Shown one piece after another: positions 1 to 9,362 of a DNA stretch of 64,000 nt. Position 1 is the first letter of the stretch; each line of letters starts with the position of its first letter. Source of the DNA: Brachyspira alvinipulli ATCC 51933 (GTDB lineage: Bacteria; Spirochaetota; Brachyspiria; Brachyspirales; Brachyspiraceae); NCBI RefSeq assembly GCF_000518245.1, contig NZ_KI912408.1, positions 62,001 to 126,000 of the forward strand, in the 5' to 3' direction. The translations under genes and the position numbers were made by a program. The notes under the pieces are model-generated. The model was not told the DNA's origin, made no database searches, and was given only the letters and a program-made list of their open reading frames with translations.

Positions 1-2063
1 TCATGTATAAAACTTTTGTAAGCTTAATATCATCCAAAAACTTTATATTTTTCTCATAATTTGTATTGTAGTAAGTGTCAATAAACTCTAATCTTCGTCA
101 ATACTCTTAAAATTATCGCCGTATTTTTTTAAGTTCCAATTCTTAATAATATTTTTTAAAGCCCCTTTAAGTTCTGATGATCTTGCTTTCTCTGACATCT
201 TCTCAACATATTCTCTTGTAATAGATTCATTGTCAGAAATAACTTTAATACAATGCCTTTTTACTTCTACTCTCTTTGTATTTTCAAGAACTGTATAAAT
301 TAAATGATAATCATTATAATTATATTTATTATATAAAGTCTTTAATATATCTAAGGCTGTATTTTTATTGCCTGCTATATTATCCTTTATAAACTTATCA
401 TCATTTAATATATTTAGCACTTCATCAAAATAGCTTTTAAATAATTCATCTTTCACACTATTTATAATAACATTATTATTTTCATCTAAGCATCTAAGCT
501 CTCTATATAATGTAGGAAGAGATTCGTCGCCATATTCATAATCCCAATTTGAAATATCTCCTACATAATCAAAATAGTATGATAATAAAATTTCTTTTAA
601 TGTAACATTCAATTCTTTATTATTTAATAAGCTATCAATAACTTCTTTTAAAGTTTTACTTCCTACAGATGCCTGCACTTCTATATATTTTCTTATTCCA
701 ATCTGAATTGGTAAATATTTAAGAATATCGAGAGCAAACTTTTTATAGTTTTTCATTTCAGGAATGTCATAATTAAATAAAGAGAATAAATAATAAAGAT
801 CTGTATTAAGACTATATCCAGGGAGAGTATTTCCCCATCTGTATGTACTGTATAGATCGTATGTATTTTTTTTGTCTGTATAATAATCTATAAGCGTATC
901 AAAGAGTTTATTTTTATCTTTATCAAATATTTCTTCAATATTTTCTGTAGAAGTGAGAGTAGGTCTTGGATTATATATATCAGAGGTGTCTTTTGTAAAT
1001 TCATTAACTATAGTTTATAATACAGCTGCAGATTTTTTTAAATTATTTGTATCTATTTTATTATCATTATGCTCTAATAAAACACTGCTAAGTATTATGA
1101 ATATTCTTTTGTTTCTATCATTATTTCTATCACTATTTAAACTGTTTTCTACAAAATTATAAATTTTATAAAAATCTTCTTTATGATTTAAATATAAATC
1201 TCTTGCTCCATAAATGAACTCATAATGATAATAGTTATCAAAATGCTGTGCTATAAATGTGAAATCATTTGGATAATTTATAGCTTTAAAGAATTTCTCT
1301 CTAGCTTTATAAGGATTTTTATAGTCTAATAATCTTAAATGGTATCCAAGTATAATATTAATATCAATTATATATTCTTCATTTTTATTAAGCACTTCTA
1401 TAAATTTATTTTTTATAGCCTCATTTTTATCTAAAATAGCAGCAATTACATTTAAAGTGTCATAAAGATTAGGAAGAACATCGAATGATTTTACAGCTGC
1501 ATTAATATATTTTTCATCACATTCTTTATTATTTTTTATCACAGAACATATTGCAATCAATGGTATTACAGCATCTCTGTCCATTTTTTTTAATATTTTT
1601 TTATTATCATTGTTATTAATAATATCAACATATTTATCTGTATATTCTTGAAACTCTTTACTGAAGTATTTATTAAAATTTTCAAAAACTTTATATATTG
1701 AACCTTGACCATATAGAGTTCTTACATTCTCTTTATATTTTTTCTCATATCCATAAAGAAGATATCTGAGTGATTTTTCAAAATCTTTATTGACTATATA
1801 ATCAAAAATAACATATTTAGTTCCGCCTTCTCCTCCCTTATCTCTTCCATAAATAATTATCTTCATTAAATGTTCATATCTTTTCTTTAATTTATCATCT
1901 TCTATAGAAAAATAATCTTTCAAAAAATCATCTTGTTGTCCACGAAAATAATCATAAGTACTCCTATTTATTTTGCTTAAATCATTTGTAGATTCGCATT
2001 TTGCCATATCATCTTTTATAGAAGAGCTTTGATAATATTGTTCAAGTTTTTTTCTAAATCCAT
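1..2063 (-). pseudogene. Decayed DUF4132 protein gene, 3' end beyond the window
   Basis: This is a broken tandem copy of the gene at 2389-5848, to which it aligns over its whole visible length. I see three lesions. The A-tract after codon 4 (T7 on the plus strand, 2047-2053) puts the ATG at 2063 out of frame, and that frame stops after 15 codons. At 1015-1017 a stop (TAA) replaces the GAA of the other copy. Near 88-95 one base is missing relative to the other copy, after which the matching frame resumes and runs off the left edge. The longest surviving frames are 1015-2007 (330 codons) and 88-756. Unlike the right-hand copy it has no Shine-Dalgarno in front of its ATG, and I find no consensus promoter. 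It encoded the helical N-terminal half of a DUF4132 protein, whose function is unknown. A truncated product from the ATG at 2007 is possible but unlikely. Confidence 0.85.
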
Positions 2064-2155
2064 AACATCATCCATAATTTTTTATTATATATGTTTTTAA
2101 AAATTATGAAATACTAAAATATATATAAAATTATAAATTACTCTTTTAAAGAATA

Positions 2156-2226
2156 GCACTTTCGCGAAGCGTGCCCGAAGGGCGAAAACTTTGACGAAGT
2201 CCGCAGAGCGAAGGCGGGAAAAAGTG
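2156..2226. repeat. GC-rich modular hairpin repeat, family 2
   Basis: A GC-rich island in an AT-rich spacer. Its frame (GCACTTT ... ACTTT ... GGCGGGAAAAAGT) matches the short unit at 24678-24713 and the longer unit at 25039-25093. Compared with the short unit it carries two extra modules: GCGAAGCGTGCCCGAAGGGC, and GACGAAGTCCGCAGAGCG, the latter shared exactly with 25039-25093. The A-rich and T-rich ends can pair into a hairpin. No coding sequence is evident. Confidence 0.7.
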
Positions 2227-2309
2227 GAATAAAAACAGAAAGCCTAAAGGACGGGAAAAAGAACAGCAAAAAAATTAAATTTTTTTAGTCTACACACCGC
2301 ACGACAAAC

Positions 2310-2348
2310 AAAAAGTAGTTAACAACACAAATTGCATTATTAACTACT
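2310..2348 (-). terminator. Probable terminator downstream of the DUF4132 gene
   Basis: AGTAGTTAA (2314-2322) and TTAACTACT (2340-2348) form a perfect 9-bp inverted repeat. Read on the minus strand it is followed by a T-run (A-run at 2310-2314 on the plus strand). It lies 40 bases after the stop of the minus-strand gene ending at 2389. A further A/T-run on the other side could make it bidirectional. Confidence 0.55.
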
Positions 2349-2388
2349 CTGTCTTTTTTAATCTAATCACCGTGCGTATTAAATAAAT

Positions 2389-5300
2389 TTACTCTCCAAA
2401 AATGCTTTTAACTATGCTGTAAATTGATGAAGCAAATCTCTTGTTCACCTTTAGAGGATTAATCAAAGTTTCAATGCCGTCAGTAATTTCACAGAACTCA
2501 ATGTCCCCGAAATTAACATCTTCATTAGCATCCATTCCAAAATACATATAGTCAAATGAAATGTGAACGGATATATTGATGTAAGTATCTTTTAATATGT
2601 ACTCAGAGAAAGTTCCTCCGTCCATAGCCTCGCCTCTAGCCATGTCGTACTTAGTAGCTAATGACATTAATACACCAGCCTTTATTGTTTTAGAATCAAG
2701 AGAATGAATTTTATCTTCTTTTATGTCTTCTTCTTTAATCTCCTCGTATTTAAAATCAAGCTGTTCTATAGGCTGTGATATCTCATAATCTGATAACTGA
2801 GTTTTCCATTTCTCTATAGTATCAGCATCTAATTCTGAAGGGTGAACCAAAGTTATTAAACTGTTCTCTGGTAAAGTGTACTCTTCTTCATCAACTGTAT
2901 TGAAAGTGCCGTCTTCCATGTATCTGAAACTTTGTATTAAATTATTGTTCTCATCATAGGCACCCCAAATAAGTTTCAAAGCAAATATGTTCATTATTGG
3001 GTTTTCAACAAATACAGTTTTGAAATTATTGTAAGTCCATTTTCTGCCGTTTAATAAAACTTTTTGAAGTCTTATTTTCTGATTCTGTATCAAAGTTTTT
3101 ATTTCTTTTTTGAGAGTAGTACATTCTTTTTTAGCACTGTCCGATTCTGCTTTGTCATCTTTGCTGTTTGGTGCTGGAAGTGATTTTATTACTTTTTGTT
3201 TTTCATTATCTGTAATTGTAAGTTCAAGATTATTGTCTATTGATAATGTGAATGTTCTTCTTGCTTCTCCGCCGTAGCTTAAAATTCTCTCCCCTTTTTG
3301 ACTAAATCCGAAATTAGGTATTATTCTGTCTGAAAGTTCATCGGCTGTCATATCAAGCATATAAGCAGCGTTCTCCATAGTTTCTATTGCAACTTCCTTT
3401 ATTTTTGCTGTAGGTGATTTTCTTGTAAGTCCGTCTACTAATAGTAAAGCATAATTCTTTCCGTTTAATGCCATACATTTTACAATAAATGCTGCCATAA
3501 CAGTACGCGATCCCTTAGCAAACTCTTTTATGAGTGGATAAACTTTATCTATTTTCAAATCATCAGAATATATTAAATAAGGTATTAAAATATTTTTCTT
3601 TGTTGCTTCATAATTAGAATCTTTCCAATGAATATATAGCATCTCCAAAGCATTAGTAAATGAAGAAGTATCAAGAATTTCAGTAAGCATGTCGCAGTCT
3701 TTTAATCTTGCAGGCTCTACTAAATTCATATATTCCATAATAATATATTTAAATATTCTCTCATCAGCCAATGTTCCATTATTGTATAAAACTTTTGTCA
3801 AATGAACATCATCTAAGAACTTTATATTTTTTTCATAATTTGTATTGTAGTAAGTGTCAATAAACTCCAAAGCCTCATCAATACTTTTGAAATTATCACC
3901 ATATTTTTTTAGATTCCAATTCTTAATAATATTTTTTAATGCTCCTTTAAGTTCTGATGATCTCGCTTTCTCTGACATCTTTTCAACATAAGGTCTTGTA
4001 ATAGATTCATTATCAGAAATAACTTTAATACAATGTCTTTTTACTTCGGCTCTCTTTGTATTTTCAAGAACTGTATAAAGTAAATGATAATCATTATAAT
4101 GATATTTATTATACAATGTTCTTAATATATCTAAGGCTGTATTTTTATAGCCTGCTATATTTTCCTTTATAAACTTATCATCATTTAATATATTTATAAC
4201 TTCATCAAAATAGCTTTTTAATAATTCATCTTTTACGCTGTTTATGACTACATTATTATTTTCATCTACACATCTAAGCTCTTTATATAATGTAGGAAGA
4301 TATTTTCCTCCATAGTCATAATAGTAATTTGAAAGATCTCCTGCATAATCAAAATAGTATGATAATAAAATTTCTTTTAATGTAATATTTAATTCTTTAT
4401 TATTTAACAAACTATCAATAACTTCTTTTAAAGTTTTACTTCCTATAGAGGCTTGCACTTCTATATATTTTCTTATTCCAAGCTGAATTGGAAAATATTT
4501 AAAAATATCAAGAGCAAACTTTTTATAGTTTTTCATTTCATCAATATAATAATTAAATAAAGAGAATAAATAATAAAGTTCTGTATCAAGACTAACTTCT
4601 GGAGTACTACTCCATCTGCTGCCATATACATTGTATGTATTTTTTTTGTTTGTATAATAATCTATAAGCGTATCAAAGAGTTTATTTTTATCTTTCTCAA
4701 ATATTTCTTCTATTTTTTCTGTAGTAGTAAAAGTAGGTCTTGTATTATATCTATTAGATTTATCTTCTGTAAATTTATTAACTATAGTTTCTAATACAGT
4801 TACAGATTTTTTTAAATTATTTGTGTCTATTTTATTATCATTATGTTCAAGTAAAATACCGCTAAGCACTATGAATATTCTTTTGATTCTATCATTATTT
4901 CTATCATCGTTTTTATCACTATTTAAACTATTTCCTACCAAATTATAAATTTTATAAAAATCTTCTTTATGGTTCAAATATAAATCTCTTGCACCATAAA
5001 TGAATTCATAATGAAAATAGTATTCAAAATGCTGTGCTATAAATGCGAAATCATTTGGATAATTTATCGCATTAAAAAATTTCTCTTTAGCTTTATAAGG
5101 ATTTGTATAATCTAATAATCTTAAATACTGTCCAAGTTCAATATTAATATCAACTATATATTCTTCATTATTATTAAGAACTTCTATAAATTTATTTTTT
5201 ATAGCTTCATTTTTATCTAAGATACCAGCAATTACATTCAAAGTGTCATAAAGATCAGGAAGAACATCAAATGATTTTATAGCTGCATTTATATATTTCT

Positions 5301-5848
5301 CATCACATTCTTTATTATTTTTTATAACAGAACATATTGCAAGCAATGGTATTACAGCATCTCTTCCCATTTTATGCAGTATTTTTTTTATTATCATTGT
5401 TATTAATAATATCAATGTATTTATCTGTGTATTCTTGAAACTCTTTACTGAAGTATTTATTAAAATCTTCAAAAACTGTATATATTAAACTTTCACCATT
5501 TAAAGTTCTTGCCTGCTCTTTATATCTTTTCTCATATCCATAAGCAAGATATCTCAAAGACTTTTCAAAATCTCTATTTACTATATAATCAAAAATAACA
5601 TATCTAGTTCCGCCTTCTCCATGCTTATCATTTCCGTAAAGGAGTATCTTCAAAAAATGTTCATATCTTTTCTTTAATTTTCCATCTTCTATAGTAAAAT
5701 AATCTTTCAAAAATTCATCTTTATAATGAAAATAATCATAAGGATTCCTTCTTATTTTACTGAAATCATTTGTAGCTTCGCATTTCTCCATATCTTCTTC
5801 TATAGAAGAGCCTTTATAATATAATTCAAGTTTTTCTTCTAAATCCAT
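2389..5848 (-). pseudogene. DUF4132 protein gene, one frameshift in a homopolymer (possibly phase-variable)
   Basis: One reading-frame break separates an N-terminal frame (5372-5848, 158 codons) from a long C-terminal frame (open 2389-5472). The break falls at a run of eight T (5382-5389, A8 in the coding strand). The left-hand copy has seven at the matching place and reads straight through. Removing one base restores about 1152 residues. The first ~800 look like helical repeats. Roughly residues 800-1020 match DUF4132: YGGEARRTF, a lysine/glutamine-rich helix, FVENPIMN, a tryptophan/glycine stretch ending in GAYD, FRYMEDGTF and LVHPSEL. The family includes E. coli MolR-like proteins and has no settled function. 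The gene has a strong promoter (5882-5909) and Shine-Dalgarno (GAGGTGA), so it appears maintained for expression. Sequencing error at the A-tract, true mutation, slippage and phase variation cannot be told apart here. Confidence 0.8.
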
Positions 5849-5881
5849 AAATTCACCTCTTACTAATCTATATTAATAGAT

Positions 5882-5909
5882 AGTATATATATTTTTTGTT
5901 TATTGTCAA
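5882..5909 (-). promoter_or_regulatory. Sigma-70 type promoter of the DUF4132 gene
   Basis: On the minus strand TTGACA (5904-5909) and TATACT (5882-5887) are 16 bases apart. The predicted start is about 27 bases before the ATG at 5848, which has GAGGTGA just upstream. The decayed left copy lacks both signals. Confidence 0.6.
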
Positions 5910-6303
5910 CTTATTTAAGTTCTATTTTACTGATATAACACCAATCTTATGCAGTATAAATAATATTATTCATACAATTTATACTATAAAAATAATAATG
6001 CATTTACCATGCATGAAATAGATTTTAAATTTAATAATCACTTGGGTGGGTGCTGTAATTTCTAATAGAGCATCATAAAAATTTAAATCATAATTTCAAA
6101 ATAAAACATAAAAAAATAAAGGGAGGGAATGTAAATAAAATCTTAAATTTATTATCTTAATTCTGTTATTGATTTTAATTAATATCAGTACAATATATTG
6201 AAGAAACTTATTACTACATATTTTACTTAATAACTATTCAAAGATAAAGCAAATAAAAACATTAATTATCATAGCAAAGTATTTTAGAATTAATAAAAAT
6301 ATA

Positions 6304-6333
6304 TTGACACAATATACCGATATACTGTATAAT
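6304..6333 (+). promoter_or_regulatory. Sigma-70 type promoter of the ankyrin protein gene
   Basis: TTGACA (6304-6309) and TATAAT (6328-6333) are both exact consensus hexamers, with an 18-base spacer. The gene starts at 6366 after an AGAGG Shine-Dalgarno. Confidence 0.65.
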
Positions 6334-6365
6334 CAAAAAACTAATATTAAATTAAAAAGAGGTTT

Positions 6366-7235
6366 ATGATGAAAGTATTATGTATTATTATATTTATTAT
6401 TAGTTCTTGCATTTCTTATGCTCAAGTGAGTGATGATTTTAAAAATTTAGCGGCAACAAATAAAGAATCAGCATTATACAAATCAGTAATATCAGAAAAT
6501 ATTGATGAATTTAAATATGTAATTGAAAATATTGAAAACAATAAAGAATATATAACTTACTCTATAACAAACATTGAAACATGGTATAACTATATACCCA
6601 ATTTAAGCACCAATAGTTTCTCTAATTTCGTAAAAGTTTTATTAGATAATGGAATGGATATTAACGAATCTGGAAAAAATCTTATACTTGATGTAAGTAA
6701 GTCCTACGATTCACATCGTAAACCTAAATTCGGTACAAGTGAAATTATAGGAGTTCCAGATAGTAAATATAAAATTGAAACACTTATAAATCTCGGAGCA
6801 ACAAATATTAATATACAAGATAATGACGGAAATGGTATACTTCACTATATACTTTCCAGAGATAATATAGCAACAGAAGAATATGATATTATTGAAATGC
6901 TTATAAAAAACGGAATCAATATTAATTTACAAAATAATGATGGAGATACCGCACTTCATAAAATTTCATATAAAAAAGATAATGAGTATAGAGATATTGA
7001 TATGGAAAAAAAAGTTATATCTCTTTTGATAGAAAATAATGCAGATAAAAACATAAAAAATAATAACGGGAAAAAAGCGTATCCAGGCGTATTTACATAT
7101 AATATAAAATTAATTTTTACTGGAATATTTAATACTTTATTTAATATTTTTAAGATTGTACTTCTAATTGTAATTGGTATACCTGCATTAATATTACATT
7201 TTATAGTTTTTAATATTTCAGAATTTTTCAGATAA
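6366..7235 (+). CDS. Secreted or membrane-anchored ankyrin-repeat protein
   Basis: A 289-residue protein. Residues 1-19 form a signal peptide (MMKVLC, a hydrophobic core, then SYAQ). Two or three ankyrin repeats follow at about 140-235, with recognisable pieces such as IQDNDGNGILHYIL, LQNNDGDTALHKI and IKNNNGKKAYP. Residues ~245-285 are strongly hydrophobic and look like one or two membrane segments. The repeats should therefore sit outside the cytoplasmic membrane and be held there by the C-terminus, presumably to bind another protein. Brachyspira carry many ankyrin proteins; no partner is known to me. The gene stands alone with its own promoter. Two adjacent ATGs (6366 and 6369) both fit the AGAGG ribosome site. 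Confidence 0.8.
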   Translation: MMKVLCIIIFIISSCISYAQVSDDFKNLAATNKESALYKSVISENIDEFKYVIENIENNKEYITYSITNIETWYNYIPNLSTNSFSNFVKVLLDNGMDINESGKNLILDVSKSYDSHRKPKFGTSEIIGVPDSKYKIETLINLGATNINIQDNDGNGILHYILSRDNIATEEYDIIEMLIKNGININLQNNDGDTALHKISYKKDNEYRDIDMEKKVISLLIENNADKNIKNNNGKKAYPGVFTYNIKLIFTGIFNTLFNIFKIVLLIVIGIPALILHFIVFNISEFFR

Positions 7236-7315
7236 TCGATTTTTATGCAGCTTAATACTATACTTATTTCAAAACTAATTTAATGAATGTTTATAGTATT
7301 TTTAATTTAATTATT

Positions 7316-7450
7316 GGGGCTTTGCTGCGAAGTACACATTCGTGCACCGATCTGCGTACTACGTAACACCAACACTTCTTTTGCAACCGCAGGGAGTGCC
7401 CCTCGCTGTGCGTGCCTTCGGCAGGCGAGAAGCAAAAAAGACTGCATATT
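7316..7450. repeat. GC-rich modular hairpin repeat, family 1
   Basis: A GC-rich island within the 307-base spacer between the ankyrin gene and the membrane-protein gene. It shares GGGGCTTTG, CACTTCTTTTG, AGAAGCAAAAA and a closing CTRCATAT block with the units at 24547-24609 and 24789-24969. The inner modules differ: a GCGAAGTACACA/CGTGC segment and CGTGCCTTCGGCAGGCG. An open frame of about 70 codons across it is a by-product of the high GC content and resembles no protein. Confidence 0.65.
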
Positions 7451-7542
7451 TATATCCACTATTATAATATTTTACAACATTAAAAATAAAACAATTATAA
7501 TTATTCTAGTGTTTAATTTTGAAAAAAGTATATAATAATATT

Positions 7543-8328
7543 ATGAACAAATATGCATCTCCAATATATAAATTTAAAGGAAGAGTTAATTTAATTATCT
7601 CTTTAATATCAGCTTTAATAAATTTAACAGCATTACTCAATATAAACATAACATTTAATGCAATATATTTATTCAGCTTCTTTTCAGTATTTATGTTTAT
7701 CAATTCCCGTACAGTTTATGCTAATATTTTTAATAATTACAAGAAAGAAATAAAAAATAAAATTTTATTCTCTTTTATTGGTTTTATTATATCTTTGATT
7801 TTATATATCCTGATTACAAAAATTGTTTTTAATAAAGCAGTAGTATTTAGATATGCTCTTCTTCCTATCATGAATTTTATCTCTATAATACTAGCTAATA
7901 CAGTATATTTTATATTAGAAAAACTTTTTATAAATGAAGATAAACATTTCTTTAATATTAAATGCATTTCAAATATATTGTTAATATCATTTGTGTATAC
8001 ATCAGTTTTTATAGCATTATATTTATTTTATGAATCTAAATACATTATTATTTTATTAAGTATATCAAACTCATTATTATCATCAGCAATGCTATCAGTT
8101 TTTAATATAATGTCATCGAAGTTTATGAATCCTTGGAGCAGGTTTATATTTGTAAATGCTAGTTATATAATATCTTTTATTTTATCTTTAATAATATCTT
8201 ATATTATAATAGCGATTTTCTTTACATTTACAATAAAAATATTTGTTATTACTTCTGTAATAATATTATTCTCATTTATAATTTCTCTTTTATTAGCCCA
8301 TTATATAAAAGCATATTCATATTTATAA
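7543..8328 (+). CDS. Unknown polytopic membrane protein
   Basis: A protein of about 261 residues made almost entirely of hydrophobic segments; I count about seven to eight membrane helices, separated by short lysine- or asparagine-rich loops. I recognise no family motif. The frame is open from a TTG at 7519, but I prefer the ATG at 7543: a TATAAT (7531-7536) ends six bases before it, a position seen at several other genes here and suggesting a leaderless mRNA. There is no Shine-Dalgarno. It sits alone between a GC-rich repeat and a convergent nuclease gene. A small transporter or a phage/stress membrane protein are possible but unsupported. Confidence 0.65.
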   Translation: MNKYASPIYKFKGRVNLIISLISALINLTALLNINITFNAIYLFSFFSVFMFINSRTVYANIFNNYKKEIKNKILFSFIGFIISLILYILITKIVFNKAVVFRYALLPIMNFISIILANTVYFILEKLFINEDKHFFNIKCISNILLISFVYTSVFIALYLFYESKYIIILLSISNSLLSSAMLSVFNIMSSKFMNPWSRFIFVNASYIISFILSLIISYIIIAIFFTFTIKIFVITSVIILFSFIISLLLAHYIKAYSYL

Positions 8329-8355
8329 ATAGAAATCAAAATATAGTTTTTTATA

Positions 8356-9222
8356 TTATAATTTTTCTATTATTTCTATACTAAGTCCTGTTAATTCGCT
8401 TATAAGATTTAAATCCATATTTTTATTTTTCATATTTCTAGCTAGAGAATATTTTTCTTGTTCTATACCTTTTTGCATTCCTTCTTCTATGCCCTTTATA
8501 CGCTCCTCATTAAGCATTAAAACATTAAAATAATCTCTTTCATAATTACTGTAGCCATTATATAAATCATTACTTTTTACAAATTTATTATATTCTTCAT
8601 ATACTTCTTTCATTATAGGATTTTTCTTTACTAATATTTCCATAGTATCCTCCAATTTATCTTTCGAATTTAAAAACTCAAACCAATCTGATAAACCTTC
8701 ATATAAATTATAAGAATTGTTAAATTTTCTAAGTTCTAAAAAATGAAGCTCCAAATGATTCGTTAATATATGATTAGTTTCTAACTCTTTAATAAAATAA
8801 CAGCTATGAGGTTTATCTATGCCTTTTATCAAATTAAAATCAAGAATATTAATACTTATTACAGGTGTTAAATCTGAATATATATCCTTAGATTTTAAAT
8901 TTGTAAAATAATTCTTAGACCAATAATATAAACTTCTATATATAAATGAATGATTACCTATTCTTTGTATTTCTATTATTATAATTTCGCCTGATTTTGT
9001 TTTTGCCTTAACATCTGCTATTGATTCTTTATCAAATACATTTTCTTTTAAATTAAATGTATTAAGTATTTCTACATATTCAAACGGCTCTTGATTAGAG
9101 TCTATCCTAACGGAGTTAATAAGATTTTTAAGTATATGCTCATGCCCCTCTTTAGCGAACATATAACGCATAAAATAATCATTAAGCACATTAAAATATT
9201 TATTATTTGGTCTCAATTCCAT
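8356..9222 (-). CDS. Rpn-family PD-(D/E)XK nuclease/transposase-like protein (copy 1)
   Basis: A 288-residue member of the PDDEXK_2 (Rpn, recombination-promoting nuclease) family. The opening NDYFMRYMFA block is typical. The catalytic core is visible as D70 in ESIADVKAK and the E84-x-Q86 pair in IIIIEIQ. The C-terminus has the usual charged EEG/KGIE stretch followed by a helical tail, LISELTGLSIEIIEKL. Family members in E. coli are DNA endonucleases that raise recombination; many bacteria keep several copies. A paralogue lies at 48119-48997 with the same architecture. The promoter ends six bases before the ATG, so the message is probably leaderless. No transposon ends or target duplications are evident, so I treat it as a resident gene. 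Confidence 0.85.
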   Translation of the reverse strand: MELRPNNKYFNVLNDYFMRYMFAKEGHEHILKNLINSVRIDSNQEPFEYVEILNTFNLKENVFDKESIADVKAKTKSGEIIIIEIQRIGNHSFIYRSLYYWSKNYFTNLKSKDIYSDLTPVISINILDFNLIKGIDKPHSCYFIKELETNHILTNHLELHFLELRKFNNSYNLYEGLSDWFEFLNSKDKLEDTMEILVKKNPIMKEVYEEYNKFVKSNDLYNGYSNYERDYFNVLMLNEERIKGIEEGMQKGIEQEKYSLARNMKNKNMDLNLISELTGLSIEIIEKL

Positions 9223-9228
9223 AAAATT

Positions 9229-9256
9229 ATTATAATGAATTTTTATTCTTTGTCAA
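9229..9256 (-). promoter_or_regulatory. Leaderless-type promoter of the Rpn nuclease gene
   Basis: On the minus strand TTGACA (9251-9256) and TATAAT (9229-9234) are 16 bases apart. The -10 box ends six bases before the ATG at 9222, so transcription should begin at or next to the start codon. No Shine-Dalgarno fits in the gap. Confidence 0.65.
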
Positions 9257-9304
9257 ATACCGCATATTTTATTATTTGGCATATAAAAGAAAGAAAATTA
9301 AAAT

Positions 9305-9333
9305 TTGATTAAAGAACAAAAATATATTATACT
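9305..9333 (+). promoter_or_regulatory. Sigma-70 type promoter of mutS
   Basis: TTGATT (9305-9310) and TATACT (9328-9333) with a 17-base spacer, about 30 bases upstream of the mutS ATG. Confidence 0.6.
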
Positions 9334-9362
9334 AATCGAAAAATTTATAAACGGATAACTAT

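Larger units (their letters stand above)
5849..6365. other. Divergent intergenic region
   Basis: This 517-base spacer separates the DUF4132 gene (leftward) from the ankyrin gene (rightward). It holds the two promoters listed separately and the GC-rich motif ACTTGGGTGGGTGCT at 6040-6054, which resembles one at 26740-26755. The rest is AT-rich with stops in all frames; I see no RNA gene. Confidence 0.6.

Noticed and set aside
7314-7535. Open frame of 73 codons with several cysteines
   Set aside because: It covers the GC-rich repeat; no ribosome site and no protein-like continuity.
8356-9222. Rpn genes as parts of a complete transposon
   Set aside because: Neither copy has terminal inverted repeats or a target duplication nearby, and their promoters are well adapted.
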